This document shows positions 1-8,326 of a stretch of DNA of 64,000 nt, in pieces. The notes below the pieces were generated by a model that worked only from the letters and a program-made list of their open reading frames with translations, did not search any database and had not been told where the DNA came from. The position numbers and the translations under genes were made by a program. How positions within the stretch are numbered: position 1 is the first letter of the stretch; every line of letters starts with the position of its first letter. Source of the stretch: an uncultured Myxococcaceae bacterium (lineage in GTDB: Bacteria; Myxococcota_A; Polyangia; Polyangiales; Ga0077539); assembly GCA_945952225.1 (NCBI GenBank), contig CAMFHP010000021.1, positions 1 through 64,000 on the forward strand. The letters run 5' to 3'.

Positions 1-7
1 TCTCGAA

Positions 8-33
8 CACGTGATTTCGCTTGGAATCACGTG
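8..33 (-). terminator. Inverted repeat, candidate terminator of the pilin gene
   Basis: A perfect 9-bp inverted repeat (CACGTGATT at 8-16, AATCACGTG at 25-33) with an 8-nt loop lies about 70 bases beyond the pilin stop codon. On the minus strand the hairpin is followed by TTCGAGA rather than a clear U tract, so intrinsic termination is only possible. The CACGTG core could also be a protein-binding palindrome. The window edge prevents seeing what lies beyond. Confidence 0.35.
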
Positions 34-105
34 AGATTTGATGCAGCCGCCCTGGTGCATCCCCCGATGCCGACGGCAGCGACCGCGTGGTCGTACCCGA
101 TGAAA

Positions 106-603
106 TCAGTCGAGTTCGTTGGTGATGTTGACGATCGTTCCCTGGGTCTCACCCGAGTTCAGGATGCCCGCACGGGAGAAGGTCGAGTAGTTGGGATCGC
201 CGTCGAGGTTGCCGATCGCGAGGGCCGTGTAGCCCGTGGCCGAACCGGGCGAGCTGTACTGGTAGTAGTGCCCCGAATCCAGGGAGAACGAGAGCAGCGT
301 CCACTGGCCATTGCCGCTCCAGAGGGCGACGTTGGCGGCGTACTTGTTGGCGCTCGGAGACGTGGTGGGGAGGGCGCCCGCGTTCACGTAGCTCGTGCCG
401 CCGCGTTCGAGGTTGGCCTGAAAGTACGTGAGCTGTCCCTGGTAGACCTTGGCGATGTTGCCCTGGGCCTCCGAGGTCTTCGAGCGCTTCACGTAGCGGG
501 TGAACGCGGGAATGGCCACCGCCGCGAGGATGCCGAGGATGACCACGACGATCATCAGTTCGACGAGCGTAAAACCGGCACGGAGGGACAGATTGCGCTT
601 CAT
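106..603 (-). CDS. Type IV pilin / prepilin (PilA-like)
   Basis: Type IV prepilin of 165 residues, the building block of a pilus used for twitching or social motility, adhesion or DNA uptake. The start shows a 10-residue basic leader ([10 protein letters not shown]) and the processing site G|FTLVE, with Glu at +5, followed by a hydrophobic alpha-1 helix (residues 11-35) with the usual pilin pattern. PilD-type peptidase would cut after Gly10 and methylate Phe. The C-terminal domain is rich in Ser, Gly, Tyr and Asn and has no Cys, so the usual C-terminal disulfide loop is missing. A sigma-54 response regulator lies upstream on the same strand, an arrangement reminiscent of pilR-pilA, but no pilS is present. 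It could be a minor pilin or pseudopilin; length and absence of secretion genes nearby favour a major-type pilin. Confidence 0.9.
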   Translation of the reverse strand: MKRNLSLRAGFTLVELMIVVVILGILAAVAIPAFTRYVKRSKTSEAQGNIAKVYQGQLTYFQANLERGGTSYVNAGALPTTSPSANKYAANVALWSGNGQWTLLSFSLDSGHYYQYSSPGSATGYTALAIGNLDGDPNYSTFSRAGILNSGETQGTIVNITNELD

Positions 604-671
604 GGTTGTCTCGATGGTGATTGGGTGAACGGGGAAACGGGGCGCCCCGGCGCCGCGTCGGTTGTCTGTAG

Positions 672-687
672 TTCAGGCCCCGTGCCA
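672..687 (-). promoter_or_regulatory. Candidate sigma-54 promoter for the pilin gene
   Basis: Read on the minus strand, TGGCACG followed by GGGC and CTGAA matches the sigma-54 -24 element (TGGCACG) exactly and keeps the usual spacing, but the -12 element is CTGA instead of TTGC. It lies about 70-85 bases upstream of the pilin start. Pilin genes of Myxococcus are known to use sigma-54; here the poor -12 box makes the call tentative. Confidence 0.3.
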
Positions 688-1018
688 TCGAGGGGGTGCG
701 GTGGTGTGCACGGCATTTACAGGATGTTTTCGAATCGGTTCGGTCGTGGCAGGTGACGGGCTTCGTCAGTCGTGATGCCAAAATTTGTCAGTTCGAATCT
801 GCGAGAAAACATGGGCGAAATTGCGGTGCGCGGTGCGCGAATTGTCTCGGGTTGGGGTCTCGGTCGGGTGTGAGACGCGACGGTGCACGTGCGGGGAGAG
901 CGTGAGACAACACGGCAGCACGGCGCGGGTGGTCGAGGGAACCGGGGCGGGTGCTTGAACGCACGTGGGCGGATCGAACAGACGCGGGGCGACCGGTTCG
1001 ACGGATGGAGGCGGCGGG

Positions 1019-1064
1019 GCGTTCGGAGGATGCGGGCGGAGGCGTTCGGAGGACGCGGGCGGAG
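1019..1064. repeat. Two tandem copies of a 23-bp G-rich unit
   Basis: Positions 1019-1041 and 1042-1064 carry the same 23-bp unit (starting GCGTTCGGAGGA and ending GCGGGCGGAG) with a single T/C difference. They lie just beyond the end of the sigma-54 regulator gene. The repeat could bind a regulator or simply be a recent duplication; nothing else marks its role. Confidence 0.6.
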
Positions 1065-1090
1065 GGGTGCAGGTGCGCGGCGAGGGACGC

Positions 1091-2521
1091 TCAGCGGCGT
1101 TCGGGCGTCGGCGCGTTGGTGCCTTCGAGCTCGTCGTCGCCGCTCTCTTCGTGGCCCGGACCGAACCAGCGATGGAGCGTGCGGCGGTCGATGCCCAGGA
1201 GGCCCGCCGCGCGCTTCTTGTTGCCACCCACGCGACCGAGCACGCGGCGCGCGTAGGCGAGGTTGAGCTCCTCGATGGTCATCGCACGGTCGGCCGCGCG
1301 GTCGAGGAAGTCTTCTTCCTTCGGGCGTTGGAGCGTGGGCGGGAGGTCGTCGGGCGTGAGCACCTCGCCCGCGCACACGTTCACCCCGCGCTCGATGGCG
1401 TTCTGGAGCTCTCGCACGTTGCCGGGCCAGCCGTACTGGCAGAGCAGCTTCGCGGCGGCGCCCGAGAGGCCCTGCACGTTGCGTCCGATGCGAGCGTTCG
1501 AGTGTTTCAGAAAATGTTCGGCCAGCGGGAGCACGTCGTCGACGCGGTCGGCGAGGCGCGGGATCGAGAGTTCGAGCACGCTCAGGCGGTAGTAGAGGTC
1601 TTCGCGGAAGGTGCGCGCCGCCATCGCGGACTTGAGGTTCGTGTGCGTGGCGGCGATGAAGCGCACGTCGACAGCCTCGGCCTGCGTGGCGCCTACGGGG
1701 CGCACCTCGCGCTCCTGCAACACGCGCAGGAGCTTCGCCTGGAGGGCCAGCGGAAGGTCGCCGATCTCGTCGAGAAAGAGCGTGCCGCCTTCGGCCTCTT
1801 GAAAGAGCCCGCGCTTGTCGTTCACCGCGCCCGTGAAGGCGCCGCGGCGATGTCCGAAGAGCTCGCTCTCGAGAAGCGTGTCGGGAATGGCCGCGCAGTT
1901 GACCGCCACGAAGGGACGCTCGCGACGGCGCGATGCCTGATGGATCGCGCGGGCCATCACCTCCTTGCCCACGCCGCTCGGGCCGGTGATGAGCACCGTG
2001 CTCGGGCTGTCGGAGATGCGCTGCGCGAACGACACGAGGTCGCGCATCACCTGACTCTGCGCCACCACGGAGTCGAAGCCGAAGCGCGCGTCGACCTCGC
2101 TCTTGAGCCGCTGGATCTCCGACCGCATCGCGTGGTCGCGCAGCGACTTGTCGACCGCGAGGAGCAACGCGTCGGGTTCGAAGGGCTTCTGGAGGTAATC
2201 CGACGCGCCCATGCGCACGGCCTGGATGGCCGTTTCGAGGGAGCCATAGGCCGTGATCGCGAGGGCCGTGATGCGCGGGTCGTAGCGCTTGATCCACGCG
2301 AGGAGGTCGAGCCCCGAGCCGCCGGGCATGCGAAGGTCGGTGATCACCAGGTCGAAGGCGCCCTGTTCGAGCGCGCTGCGCGCTTCGCCCGTCGAGCCCA
2401 CTGCGGTGGCGGCGTAGCCCGAGTCCGTGAGGATCTCGACGATGAACTGCGAGAGCCCGCGGTCGTCGTCGACCACGAGCACACGCGGAGCAGGGCGGAA
2501 CACAAGGGCTTCAGGGGGCAT
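1091..2521 (-). CDS. Sigma-54-dependent response regulator (NtrC family)
   Basis: Transcription activator of about 476 residues that uses ATP to open sigma-54 promoters after phosphorylation. Domains in order: receiver (LVVDDD acidic pocket, phospho-acceptor Asp in LVITDLRMP, Lys in LQKPFEP); AAA+ domain with Walker A GPSGVGKE, the sigma-54-contacting GAFTGA loop, Walker B LFLDEIGD and the arginine-containing NVRELQN region; C-terminal Fis-type helix-turn-helix (GGNKKRAAGLLGIDRRTLHRW). The start at 2521 (MPPEAL) is chosen because the receiver begins a few residues later; an in-frame start at 2647 would add 42 low-complexity residues. There is no histidine kinase next to it. The pilin gene downstream is a plausible target but the link is inference. 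Confidence 0.92.
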   Translation of the reverse strand: MPPEALVFRPAPRVLVVDDDRGLSQFIVEILTDSGYAATAVGSTGEARSALEQGAFDLVITDLRMPGGSGLDLLAWIKRYDPRITALAITAYGSLETAIQAVRMGASDYLQKPFEPDALLLAVDKSLRDHAMRSEIQRLKSEVDARFGFDSVVAQSQVMRDLVSFAQRISDSPSTVLITGPSGVGKEVMARAIHQASRRRERPFVAVNCAAIPDTLLESELFGHRRGAFTGAVNDKRGLFQEAEGGTLFLDEIGDLPLALQAKLLRVLQEREVRPVGATQAEAVDVRFIAATHTNLKSAMAARTFREDLYYRLSVLELSIPRLADRVDDVLPLAEHFLKHSNARIGRNVQGLSGAAAKLLCQYGWPGNVRELQNAIERGVNVCAGEVLTPDDLPPTLQRPKEEDFLDRAADRAMTIEELNLAYARRVLGRVGGNKKRAAGLLGIDRRTLHRWFGPGHEESGDDELEGTNAPTPERR

Positions 2522-2885
2522 TCGGGCTCCGGAGGGGGTTGGAAGGCAGCCGGGGAATCCACGGGGAGGGGGCACATGGCCTCGCAGGTGGCGATGCGCC
2601 ATTCCCCGCCGCTCCATCGGTGGGGCCCCACCCGTATCAGAAACCATACCGGGAGAGAGAACGCACGCGTTCCATGGGGAAACGCTCCGGGAGACGCTGC
2701 GGCGGTGTCACGCAAACGCGCGCGGGTGACAAAATGAGACCCCTGACGTGGAGTGGCCGACACGAGGGGCGGGGCTGGACGTCCCGATGGCCGTCGCCTG
2801 CACGGTTCACGGACGTGGCGCGCGGGGTGGAGCGCGCACATTGCGGGCTTGATTCTGGGCCGAGAGACAGCGAAAACCGCGATGC
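2522..2885. other. Divergent intergenic region
   Basis: These 364 bases separate the minus-strand response regulator from the plus-strand MarR gene and must hold both promoters if the regulator starts at 2521. Stretches such as CACAAGGGC and AATGAGACC show no convincing -35/-10 pair by eye. An alternative start of the regulator at 2647 would shorten the gap. No conserved small gene is seen. Confidence 0.5.
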
Positions 2886-3347
2886 GTGAAGCGAGACGTC
2901 TCAGACCCCGCGGGTACGTTGACCCCTGCTCTGCTGTTTCTGCGCGAGATCTGGGCGCTGAACCACGCGATCGAACAGACCTCGATGCGCATGGAGTCGG
3001 CGCTCGGGGTGACCGCCCAGCAACGGATGATGGTGCGGGTGATCGGGCGCTTTCCGGGCATCACCGGGGGCGAGATCGCGAAGCTGCTCCACGTCGACGC
3101 GGGCACCATTTCCGCAGCGGTGCGGAGGCTTGAAGCGCGCGGGCTCGTGAAGCGCAAGCAGGACCTCGAAGACCGTCGTCGCGTGTCGCTGGCCCTCACG
3201 GCGCAGGGGCGTCGCCTCGATGTGGCCACGGAGGGCACCGTGGAGAGCGCGGTGGAGGCCGTGCTGGCTGTGACCACGGAGCCCGAGCGCGAGGGCGTGC
3301 GCAGGGTGCTGGTGCAACTGGTCGAAGCGCTCCAGCGCGGGGCCTGA
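2886..3347 (+). CDS. MarR-family transcriptional regulator
   Basis: Winged-helix repressor-type protein of 153 residues. The central region has the MarR signature: a recognition helix segment (GGEIAKLLHVDAGTISAAVRRLE) followed by the wing with RKQDLEDRRRVSLALT, matching the family D-x-R-D/R-R motif that contacts DNA. Flanking helices 20-50 and 115-150 would form the dimer interface. Start is GTG at 2886. Regulators of this family usually respond to phenolic or oxidative signals and control a neighbouring gene, but no obvious target such as an efflux pump is adjacent; xseB follows 113 bases later. Length is normal for the family. Confidence 0.9.
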   Translation: MKRDVSDPAGTLTPALLFLREIWALNHAIEQTSMRMESALGVTAQQRMMVRVIGRFPGITGGEIAKLLHVDAGTISAAVRRLEARGLVKRKQDLEDRRRVSLALTAQGRRLDVATEGTVESAVEAVLAVTTEPEREGVRRVLVQLVEALQRGA

Positions 3348-3460
3348 CGGCGCTTCGAAGCGTCGCGTACCAATGCGGCGATGCGGGCGCCCGTTGGGAA
3401 CTTGACCGCACGCGCGCCGTGGTGGTCAGGTGCGCGCCGTCAGTGCAGGAGGCGCGAAGC

Positions 3461-3733
3461 GTGGCGACGGAACAGGCTGCGGTGGTGAGCACGTCGGGGG
3501 AGGTGCTCTCGTTCGAGATGATTCTGGAGCGCCTTGCGCGCGTGGTGGAGAGCCTCGAGCGCGGAGACCTCCCGCTCGAAGACTCGTTGAAGCTCTACGA
3601 AGAGGGCGTGCGGCTCACGCGCGAAGGCCAGCGCAGGCTCGACGCGGCCGAGCGGCGCATCGAGGTGCTGCTCTCGAATGAACCCGGTGTGGGCGAGCCG
3701 CCCATGCAGCCCGCCGCGCCCCGCGCGCCGTGA
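3461..3733 (+). CDS. xseB: Exodeoxyribonuclease VII small subunit
   Basis: Small subunit of exonuclease VII, which with several XseB per XseA degrades single-stranded DNA in repair and recombination. The core SFEMILERLARVVESLERGDLPLEDSL, then YEEG and a long helix with LDAAERRIEVL, is the diagnostic XseB helical hairpin. GTG at 3461 is preferred over the GTG at 3419 because a GCAGGAGG ribosome site sits 8 bases before it; the longer version would add 14 unconserved residues. The product is 90 residues with a Pro/Ala tail. The large subunit gene xseA and the isoprenoid genes often found beside xseB are not in this window. Confidence 0.9.
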   Translation: MATEQAAVVSTSGEVLSFEMILERLARVVESLERGDLPLEDSLKLYEEGVRLTREGQRRLDAAERRIEVLLSNEPGVGEPPMQPAAPRAP

Positions 3734-3939
3734 CCGAAGGCGCCCCGAGGTGTGCGATGCGGGACGCGCGCCGCACGGGAAATCATGGGGATTCCGCGCT
3801 TCGACGAGCGCTGGACTTGGATTTTCGGGCGATGGTAGAAACCCCGCGCGCCCATAAGTCTTGTGCAACAGCCATGCACCGACAGGCCCGCACCGTGCGG
3901 TCCGTCGGCTGACGAACGTTTCTTCGGAGGACACAGATC

Positions 3940-6249
3940 ATGCGGCAGACCCGACGCCTGGCCCTGATGCTCGCGGCACAGTTCATTCCCTTCGCCGCGT
4001 ACGCGCAGACGGCCCCGAGCAACCCCCCTGCGGCGGCCGGCGCCAACCAGGACGACGAAGACTCCGAGGAGGAGGAGTCATCCTCCAGCACTTCGACCGA
4101 AGCGGCCCCCGAGGAGACCCCGGCCGACGACGCCGCGGCCGAGAGCGACGACGCGCGCCGCACGCGCATCCTCCCGCGCTTCTCGACCCTCGACGGCTCC
4201 ATCGGCCTTCTGCACACGGCCGCCGCCCAGCTTGGCGGCGCGGGCTCGTTCCGCTTCGGCCTCACGGGTGAGTTCTCGTCGTCGACGGGCTTCCTCCGCC
4301 CCGCCGACCTCTCGGCCACGGCGCTCGTGGGCGGCGAAGACGACGCGCGCCACGTGGGCGGCACGCTCACCCTCTCGTACTCGCCCCTCGATTTCCTCGA
4401 AATCTTCGGCTCCGTGCGGGCCTACGCGAACGCCAACAACCGCGAGCGCCCGAGCCTCTTTCAGGTCCTCGGCGATTCGAACCTCGGTGTGAAGGCCGCC
4501 TTCCGCGTGCACCGCGGCATCTACGTCGGCGGCGACCTCGCGGTGTTCCTCCTCAACCGCTCGGGCGACGTGGGTCTCAACTTCGACTCCACGAGCTTCC
4601 AGATCCGCGCGCTCGGCACCCTCGACCTGCAGGAGCTCACCCGCTCGGTGCCCCTGCGCGTGCACCTCAACGCCCGCTACTACTTCGACAACAGCGCCGC
4701 GATCGTCTCCGACGTCGAATCGCGCCGCCGCGCCGCGCAGCCGGGCTTCGACCCCGCGATCTGTGCCACCACGAACGACCCGCGGTGCTTCCTCGAAGTG
4801 TCGCGCATCGAGCGTTACGCCCTCGGCGTGAACCGCACCGACCAGCTCGGGATCAACGTCGCCGTCGACGCCAACCTCCCGTACGTCAATCCCTTCCTCG
4901 AATGGTCCGTCGGCATCCCCGTGAACCGTCAGGGCTACCAGTGTTACCTGGCGCCCTCGTCGGGCACGCGCCCCGGCGGCGCCGCCGACGACGACGGCTG
5001 CCTCGACCAGGAAGGCTTCTCCGCGGTGCCCTCGCGCCTCACCATCGGCGCCCGCGTGCTCCCGCCGGTGCGCGGCCTCTCGGGCACCCTCGCGGTCGAC
5101 ATCGCCACCTCGGGCTCCTCGACCTTCGTGCGTGAGCTCGCCCCCACGACCCCGTGGCAGATCTTCTTCGGCGCGGCCTTCGCGTACGACATCCACGCCC
5201 CCGAGCGCCGCGTCGAAGTCCCGGGCCCCGAGCGCATCGTCAACCGCGACGTCGACCGCACGCCGCCGGGCGGCACGGTCAACGGCACCGTGCGCGACGC
5301 CGAGAGCCACTCGGGCGTCAACCACGCCATCGTGACCTTCACGGGACACCCCGAGCTGCACATCCTCGCCTCCGCGGCCGACGGCACCTTCCGCTCGGGC
5401 CACATTCCGCCGGGCGACTACCGCGTGCACGTCGAAGCCGACGGGTACAACCCCAACGACTGCAACTTCACCATCCCCGCGCCCGCGGCCCCCGCTGCGC
5501 CCGCGGGTGACGCCAACGCCGCCGCTGCGCCCGCCGCGGCCCCGGCGCCCGTCGTGGTGACCTCGCAGTGCGAGCTCCGTCCGCTTCCGCGCCGCGGCAC
5601 CCTCACGGGCCACGTGGTGTCGAGCCAGGGCGGCGCCGGCGTGGGCAACGCCACGGTGACCCTCACGCCCGCGCAGGGCGCGCAGCAGGGCGCCACCGAG
5701 CAGACGGCCACCACCGACGCGCAGGGCAACTTCACGATCAGCGACGTGCTCGCGGGTCCGTACACGGTGTCGGTCGGCGCGACCCCGCAGCACATGGCGA
5801 CCACGCCCCAGGCGGTGACCGTCGAGGCCCGTCGCTCGGTGAACGTCGACATCACGGCGACCCGTCGTCCGGCGCGTCCGTCGGCGGTGCTCCGCGGCGG
5901 CGTGATCGCCGTCACGCGGCAGATCCACTTCCAGGTGAACTCGGCGGAGATCCTCCCCGACTCGACGACGCTGGTCGAAGAGATCGCCGACGTGATCCGC
6001 CGCAACCCGACGCTCACGGCCATCGAGATTCAGGGCCACACCGACAACACGGGCACGCCCGCGAACAACCTCACGCTCTCGCAGAGCCGCGCCGACTCGG
6101 TGCGCGACGCGCTCGTGCGCCTCGGCATCCCCGCCGACAAGCTCACGGCCCGCGGCTTCGGTCAGACCCGCCCCATCCGTCCGAACATCACGGCGGCGGG
6201 CCGCGCGGCCAACCGTCGCGTGGAGTTCCACGTCACCCGCGCGCGGTGA
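3940..6249 (+). CDS. OmpA-family outer-membrane protein with beta-barrel, two CarboxypepD_reg-like modules and OmpA C-terminal domain
   Basis: Exported protein of 769 residues. A signal peptide (1-22, ending AYAQ) is followed by an acidic Ser/Glu-rich stretch (35-70), then a region of alternating hydrophobic strands to about residue 425 that looks like an outer-membrane barrel. Two beta-sandwich repeats similar to carboxypeptidase regulatory/Cna-B modules follow (about 444-500 and 552-640; each begins GTVxGTV/GTLTGHV and has D-G/Q-G-x-F), separated by an Ala/Pro linker. The C-terminal 100 residues are an OmpA peptidoglycan-binding domain with GHTDNTG and LSQSRADSVRDAL. It would anchor the outer membrane to the wall. 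A strong GGAGG site precedes the ATG. The stop codon overlaps the next gene's GTG. Confidence 0.88.
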   Translation: MRQTRRLALMLAAQFIPFAAYAQTAPSNPPAAAGANQDDEDSEEEESSSSTSTEAAPEETPADDAAAESDDARRTRILPRFSTLDGSIGLLHTAAAQLGGAGSFRFGLTGEFSSSTGFLRPADLSATALVGGEDDARHVGGTLTLSYSPLDFLEIFGSVRAYANANNRERPSLFQVLGDSNLGVKAAFRVHRGIYVGGDLAVFLLNRSGDVGLNFDSTSFQIRALGTLDLQELTRSVPLRVHLNARYYFDNSAAIVSDVESRRRAAQPGFDPAICATTNDPRCFLEVSRIERYALGVNRTDQLGINVAVDANLPYVNPFLEWSVGIPVNRQGYQCYLAPSSGTRPGGAADDDGCLDQEGFSAVPSRLTIGARVLPPVRGLSGTLAVDIATSGSSTFVRELAPTTPWQIFFGAAFAYDIHAPERRVEVPGPERIVNRDVDRTPPGGTVNGTVRDAESHSGVNHAIVTFTGHPELHILASAADGTFRSGHIPPGDYRVHVEADGYNPNDCNFTIPAPAAPAAPAGDANAAAAPAAAPAPVVVTSQCELRPLPRRGTLTGHVVSSQGGAGVGNATVTLTPAQGAQQGATEQTATTDAQGNFTISDVLAGPYTVSVGATPQHMATTPQAVTVEARRSVNVDITATRRPARPSAVLRGGVIAVTRQIHFQVNSAEILPDSTTLVEEIADVIRRNPTLTAIEIQGHTDNTGTPANNLTLSQSRADSVRDALVRLGIPADKLTARGFGQTRPIRPNITAAGRAANRRVEFHVTRAR

Positions 6250-7223
6250 TCGCACCCGCGGCGACCCTCCTCCGACGCCCGCTCCGCACCTTCGCGGGGC
6301 GGGTGTTCCTCGCGCTCCCGCTCCTCGCGCTCTCTGCCACGCACACCTTCGCGCAGCCCGGTGACGGGGGCGCGCCCACGGCCGTCGAGACCGTGCGCGC
6401 GCGCCTCGATGCGCTGCCGCTCCACACCGCCGACGAGGGCGCGTGGATGCGCGCGAGGCTTCTGCGTGCGGTGATCGCTGCGACGGGGGTGCTGCCTGCG
6501 CCGACGCCCGTCGACGTGCGCGGAGACACGGCCGTGTGGACGCTCGTCACCGACGCCGCGACCGATCCCGCGCGCTTCGAACGGGTGTGCGACGAGGCCG
6601 CGCGTGTCGACCGCACCGTGGCCTGCGCGCGCGACACCGTGGCATGGGCCGGCGCCGAACGCGCCCGCGTGGTCTTCGGGTGGCGTGCAACGTCGGGAGG
6701 CGCTCCACCCGGCGCGCTTCAACCGCTGCGCGCGTTGCGACGTCTGGGCGAAGGCGTGTGCCTCGTGCACGCGGAACGGACGCTCCGCACCCTCGACCTC
6801 ACGGTGCGCGCGCCAGACCACGAGACCCTCGGACGCGCGCTCGCCCTCATGACCGTCTCGCCCGCGATGCAGGCGCTCATCGTGGTGCGCGCCGAGCCCG
6901 TGGACGGCGCGATCGAGGCGGTGCTCTCGTGGCCCCTCGTGCGCGGATCGTCGGCGCTCGACCTCGGCGACGACCCGTGGCCCGTGCGCTGCGACGGACG
7001 CTCCGTGGTGGGGCGCGAAGCGGTGGCGGGCACGGTGCCCGTGGCGCTCGCCTGGGTGCGCGGAACGGCCTCGCAGGGCGCGGTGCTGCGCGTGGGGCGC
7101 CGCGAGTGGGTGCTCACCGCGGGCGACCGCGCGGCGAGCGTCGACGTGGTGACCGCGCGCGCAACGGGCGTGACCGTGCGCTACGGCCGACGGACCGCGC
7201 CGCTGCGCTACCTCGCGCGGTGA
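6246..7223 (+). CDS. Hypothetical exported protein coupled to the OmpA gene
   Basis: A 325-residue protein of unknown function. Its GTG start overlaps the stop of the OmpA-type gene (GTGA), so translation is probably coupled. An N-terminal basic segment and hydrophobic core (about residues 15-35, ending THTFAQ) make a long signal peptide, so it is likely periplasmic. The body has three paired Cys-containing segments (RVCDEA, TVACAR, GEGVCLVH, PVRCDGR) that could form disulfides in the periplasm. I recognise no catalytic motif. The coupling suggests it assists the envelope protein encoded upstream, which is inference. Confidence 0.7.
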   Translation: MIAPAATLLRRPLRTFAGRVFLALPLLALSATHTFAQPGDGGAPTAVETVRARLDALPLHTADEGAWMRARLLRAVIAATGVLPAPTPVDVRGDTAVWTLVTDAATDPARFERVCDEAARVDRTVACARDTVAWAGAERARVVFGWRATSGGAPPGALQPLRALRRLGEGVCLVHAERTLRTLDLTVRAPDHETLGRALALMTVSPAMQALIVVRAEPVDGAIEAVLSWPLVRGSSALDLGDDPWPVRCDGRSVVGREAVAGTVPVALAWVRGTASQGAVLRVGRREWVLTAGDRAASVDVVTARATGVTVRYGRRTAPLRYLAR

Positions 7224-7398
7224 ACGTCCGCGCTCGTCGCATCGGGCAACACCTGTCTCCCGCGATGACAGAGGCCGTGAGAGTCTCCGGCGCGAGACCT
7301 CCGTGAAAACGCGGTGTGTGTCGGTGGTACGGGCCTTGAGAAGTGCTCCGTCCACGCGGCGCAGGGCGCGCGGCGACCGATCGCAAGGAGTCGACGAG

Positions 7399-8232
7399 AT
7401 GAGGAAGCGTGCGGTGATGGGTCCCTTCGTGCTCGGTTCGATCGTCGCGCTGGTGGGGGCTGCGTGCGGCGGCGCGGGCGAAGACGTGGCGGTGGCGCAG
7501 TCGAGCGCCACGGCGGCGACGCAGGCGCAGACGCAGCGGCGGGGACCCGATCCCGCACGCATGCTCGCGCGCTTCGACCGCAACGGAGATGGGCGCACCG
7601 AGGTGTCGGAGCTGCCGCCCTTTCTTCAGGAACGCATGGGCGAGGCCGACACGAACCACGACGGCGCGCTCACCGTGGCCGAGCTCGACGCGCACATGGC
7701 CACGCGTCGCGCGGCTCATTTTCAGCGCCTCGACGCGAACCACGACGGCGCCGTCACCGCCGACGAAGCGGGCGCGCGATGGGAGCGACTCGGTCAGGCC
7801 GACCTCAACCGCGACGGCCGCGTGACTGCCGACGAGCTCACCGCGGCGCAGGCCTCGGGGGTGCTCCGTCCGCCGCCGGGCGAGGGGCATGGACACGGTG
7901 ATCCTGCGCAGCGCCTCGCGCGCTTCGACCGCAATGGCGATGGGCGCATCGAGGTGTCGGAGCTGCCCGTTCCGCTCCAGACGCATCTCGGCGCGGCCGA
8001 TGCGAACCACGACGGCGTGATCGCGCCCGACGAGGCCGCGGCCTTCGCCGCGCAGCGCCGCGCGCAGGGCTTCCGCGGATGGCGCGGAGGTCCCCGCGGA
8101 GAGGGCCGCGTCGCCCCCGAGGGAATGATGCCTCCGCCGGGCGACGAACCCGATGGGCCCGACGACTTCGCGCCGCCCGCGCCGCCTCCCGCTGCGGCTC
8201 CCCTCGCGCCCGCTCCGCCCGCCGCGCGCTGA
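7399..8232 (+). CDS. EF-hand calcium-binding exported protein (six EF-hands)
   Basis: Protein of 277 residues with a lipoprotein-like signal (LGSIVALVGAACGG), start ATG 7399 behind an AAGGAG site 8 bases upstream. Six canonical EF-hand loops follow: DRNGDGRTEVSE, DTNHDGALTVAE, DANHDGAVTADE, DLNRDGRVTADE, DRNGDGRIEVSE and DANHDGVIAPDE. The order shows a duplicated block, since the first and fifth hands are nearly identical and are both followed by LP and a short helix. The tail is Pro/Ala-rich. The lipobox is imperfect (G at -3), so it may be a simple secreted protein. It probably binds calcium at the cell surface or in the periplasm; partner unknown. Confidence 0.85.
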   Translation: MRKRAVMGPFVLGSIVALVGAACGGAGEDVAVAQSSATAATQAQTQRRGPDPARMLARFDRNGDGRTEVSELPPFLQERMGEADTNHDGALTVAELDAHMATRRAAHFQRLDANHDGAVTADEAGARWERLGQADLNRDGRVTADELTAAQASGVLRPPPGEGHGHGDPAQRLARFDRNGDGRIEVSELPVPLQTHLGAADANHDGVIAPDEAAAFAAQRRAQGFRGWRGGPRGEGRVAPEGMMPPPGDEPDGPDDFAPPAPPPAAAPLAPAPPAAR

Positions 8233-8326
8233 CCGTTCCCGTCGTCTCTCGCTGCTCCGCTCCTCCACGGTGTGCGCCGCCCGCGTTTGCAGCGTCGGCG
8301 CGCGCGGTGGTACTCGTCGCGCCGCC

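Larger units (their letters stand above)
604..1090. other. Long intergenic region upstream of the pilin gene
   Basis: These 487 bases hold no convincing gene. The half next to the pilin (604-880) has lower GC than the genes around it and contains the candidate -24 element at 682-687. The half next to the regulator (about 880-1075) is G-rich on the plus strand and contains a duplicated 23-bp unit. A long upstream region fits a pilin gene controlled from distant activator sites. Confidence 0.6.

Noticed and set aside
786-800. GTTCGAATC sequence resembling a tRNA T-arm
   Set aside because: The flanking bases do not pair to make the T-stem and no cloverleaf is seen around it.
3349-3366. Palindrome CGCTTCGAAGCG after the MarR gene as a terminator
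   Set aside because: The stem is short, has essentially no loop and lacks a T tract; left out as a feature.
4078-6255. Long minus-strand frame opposite the OmpA-type gene
   Set aside because: Arg/His/Val-biased translation with no domains; the plus-strand gene has a signal peptide, barrel and OmpA motifs.
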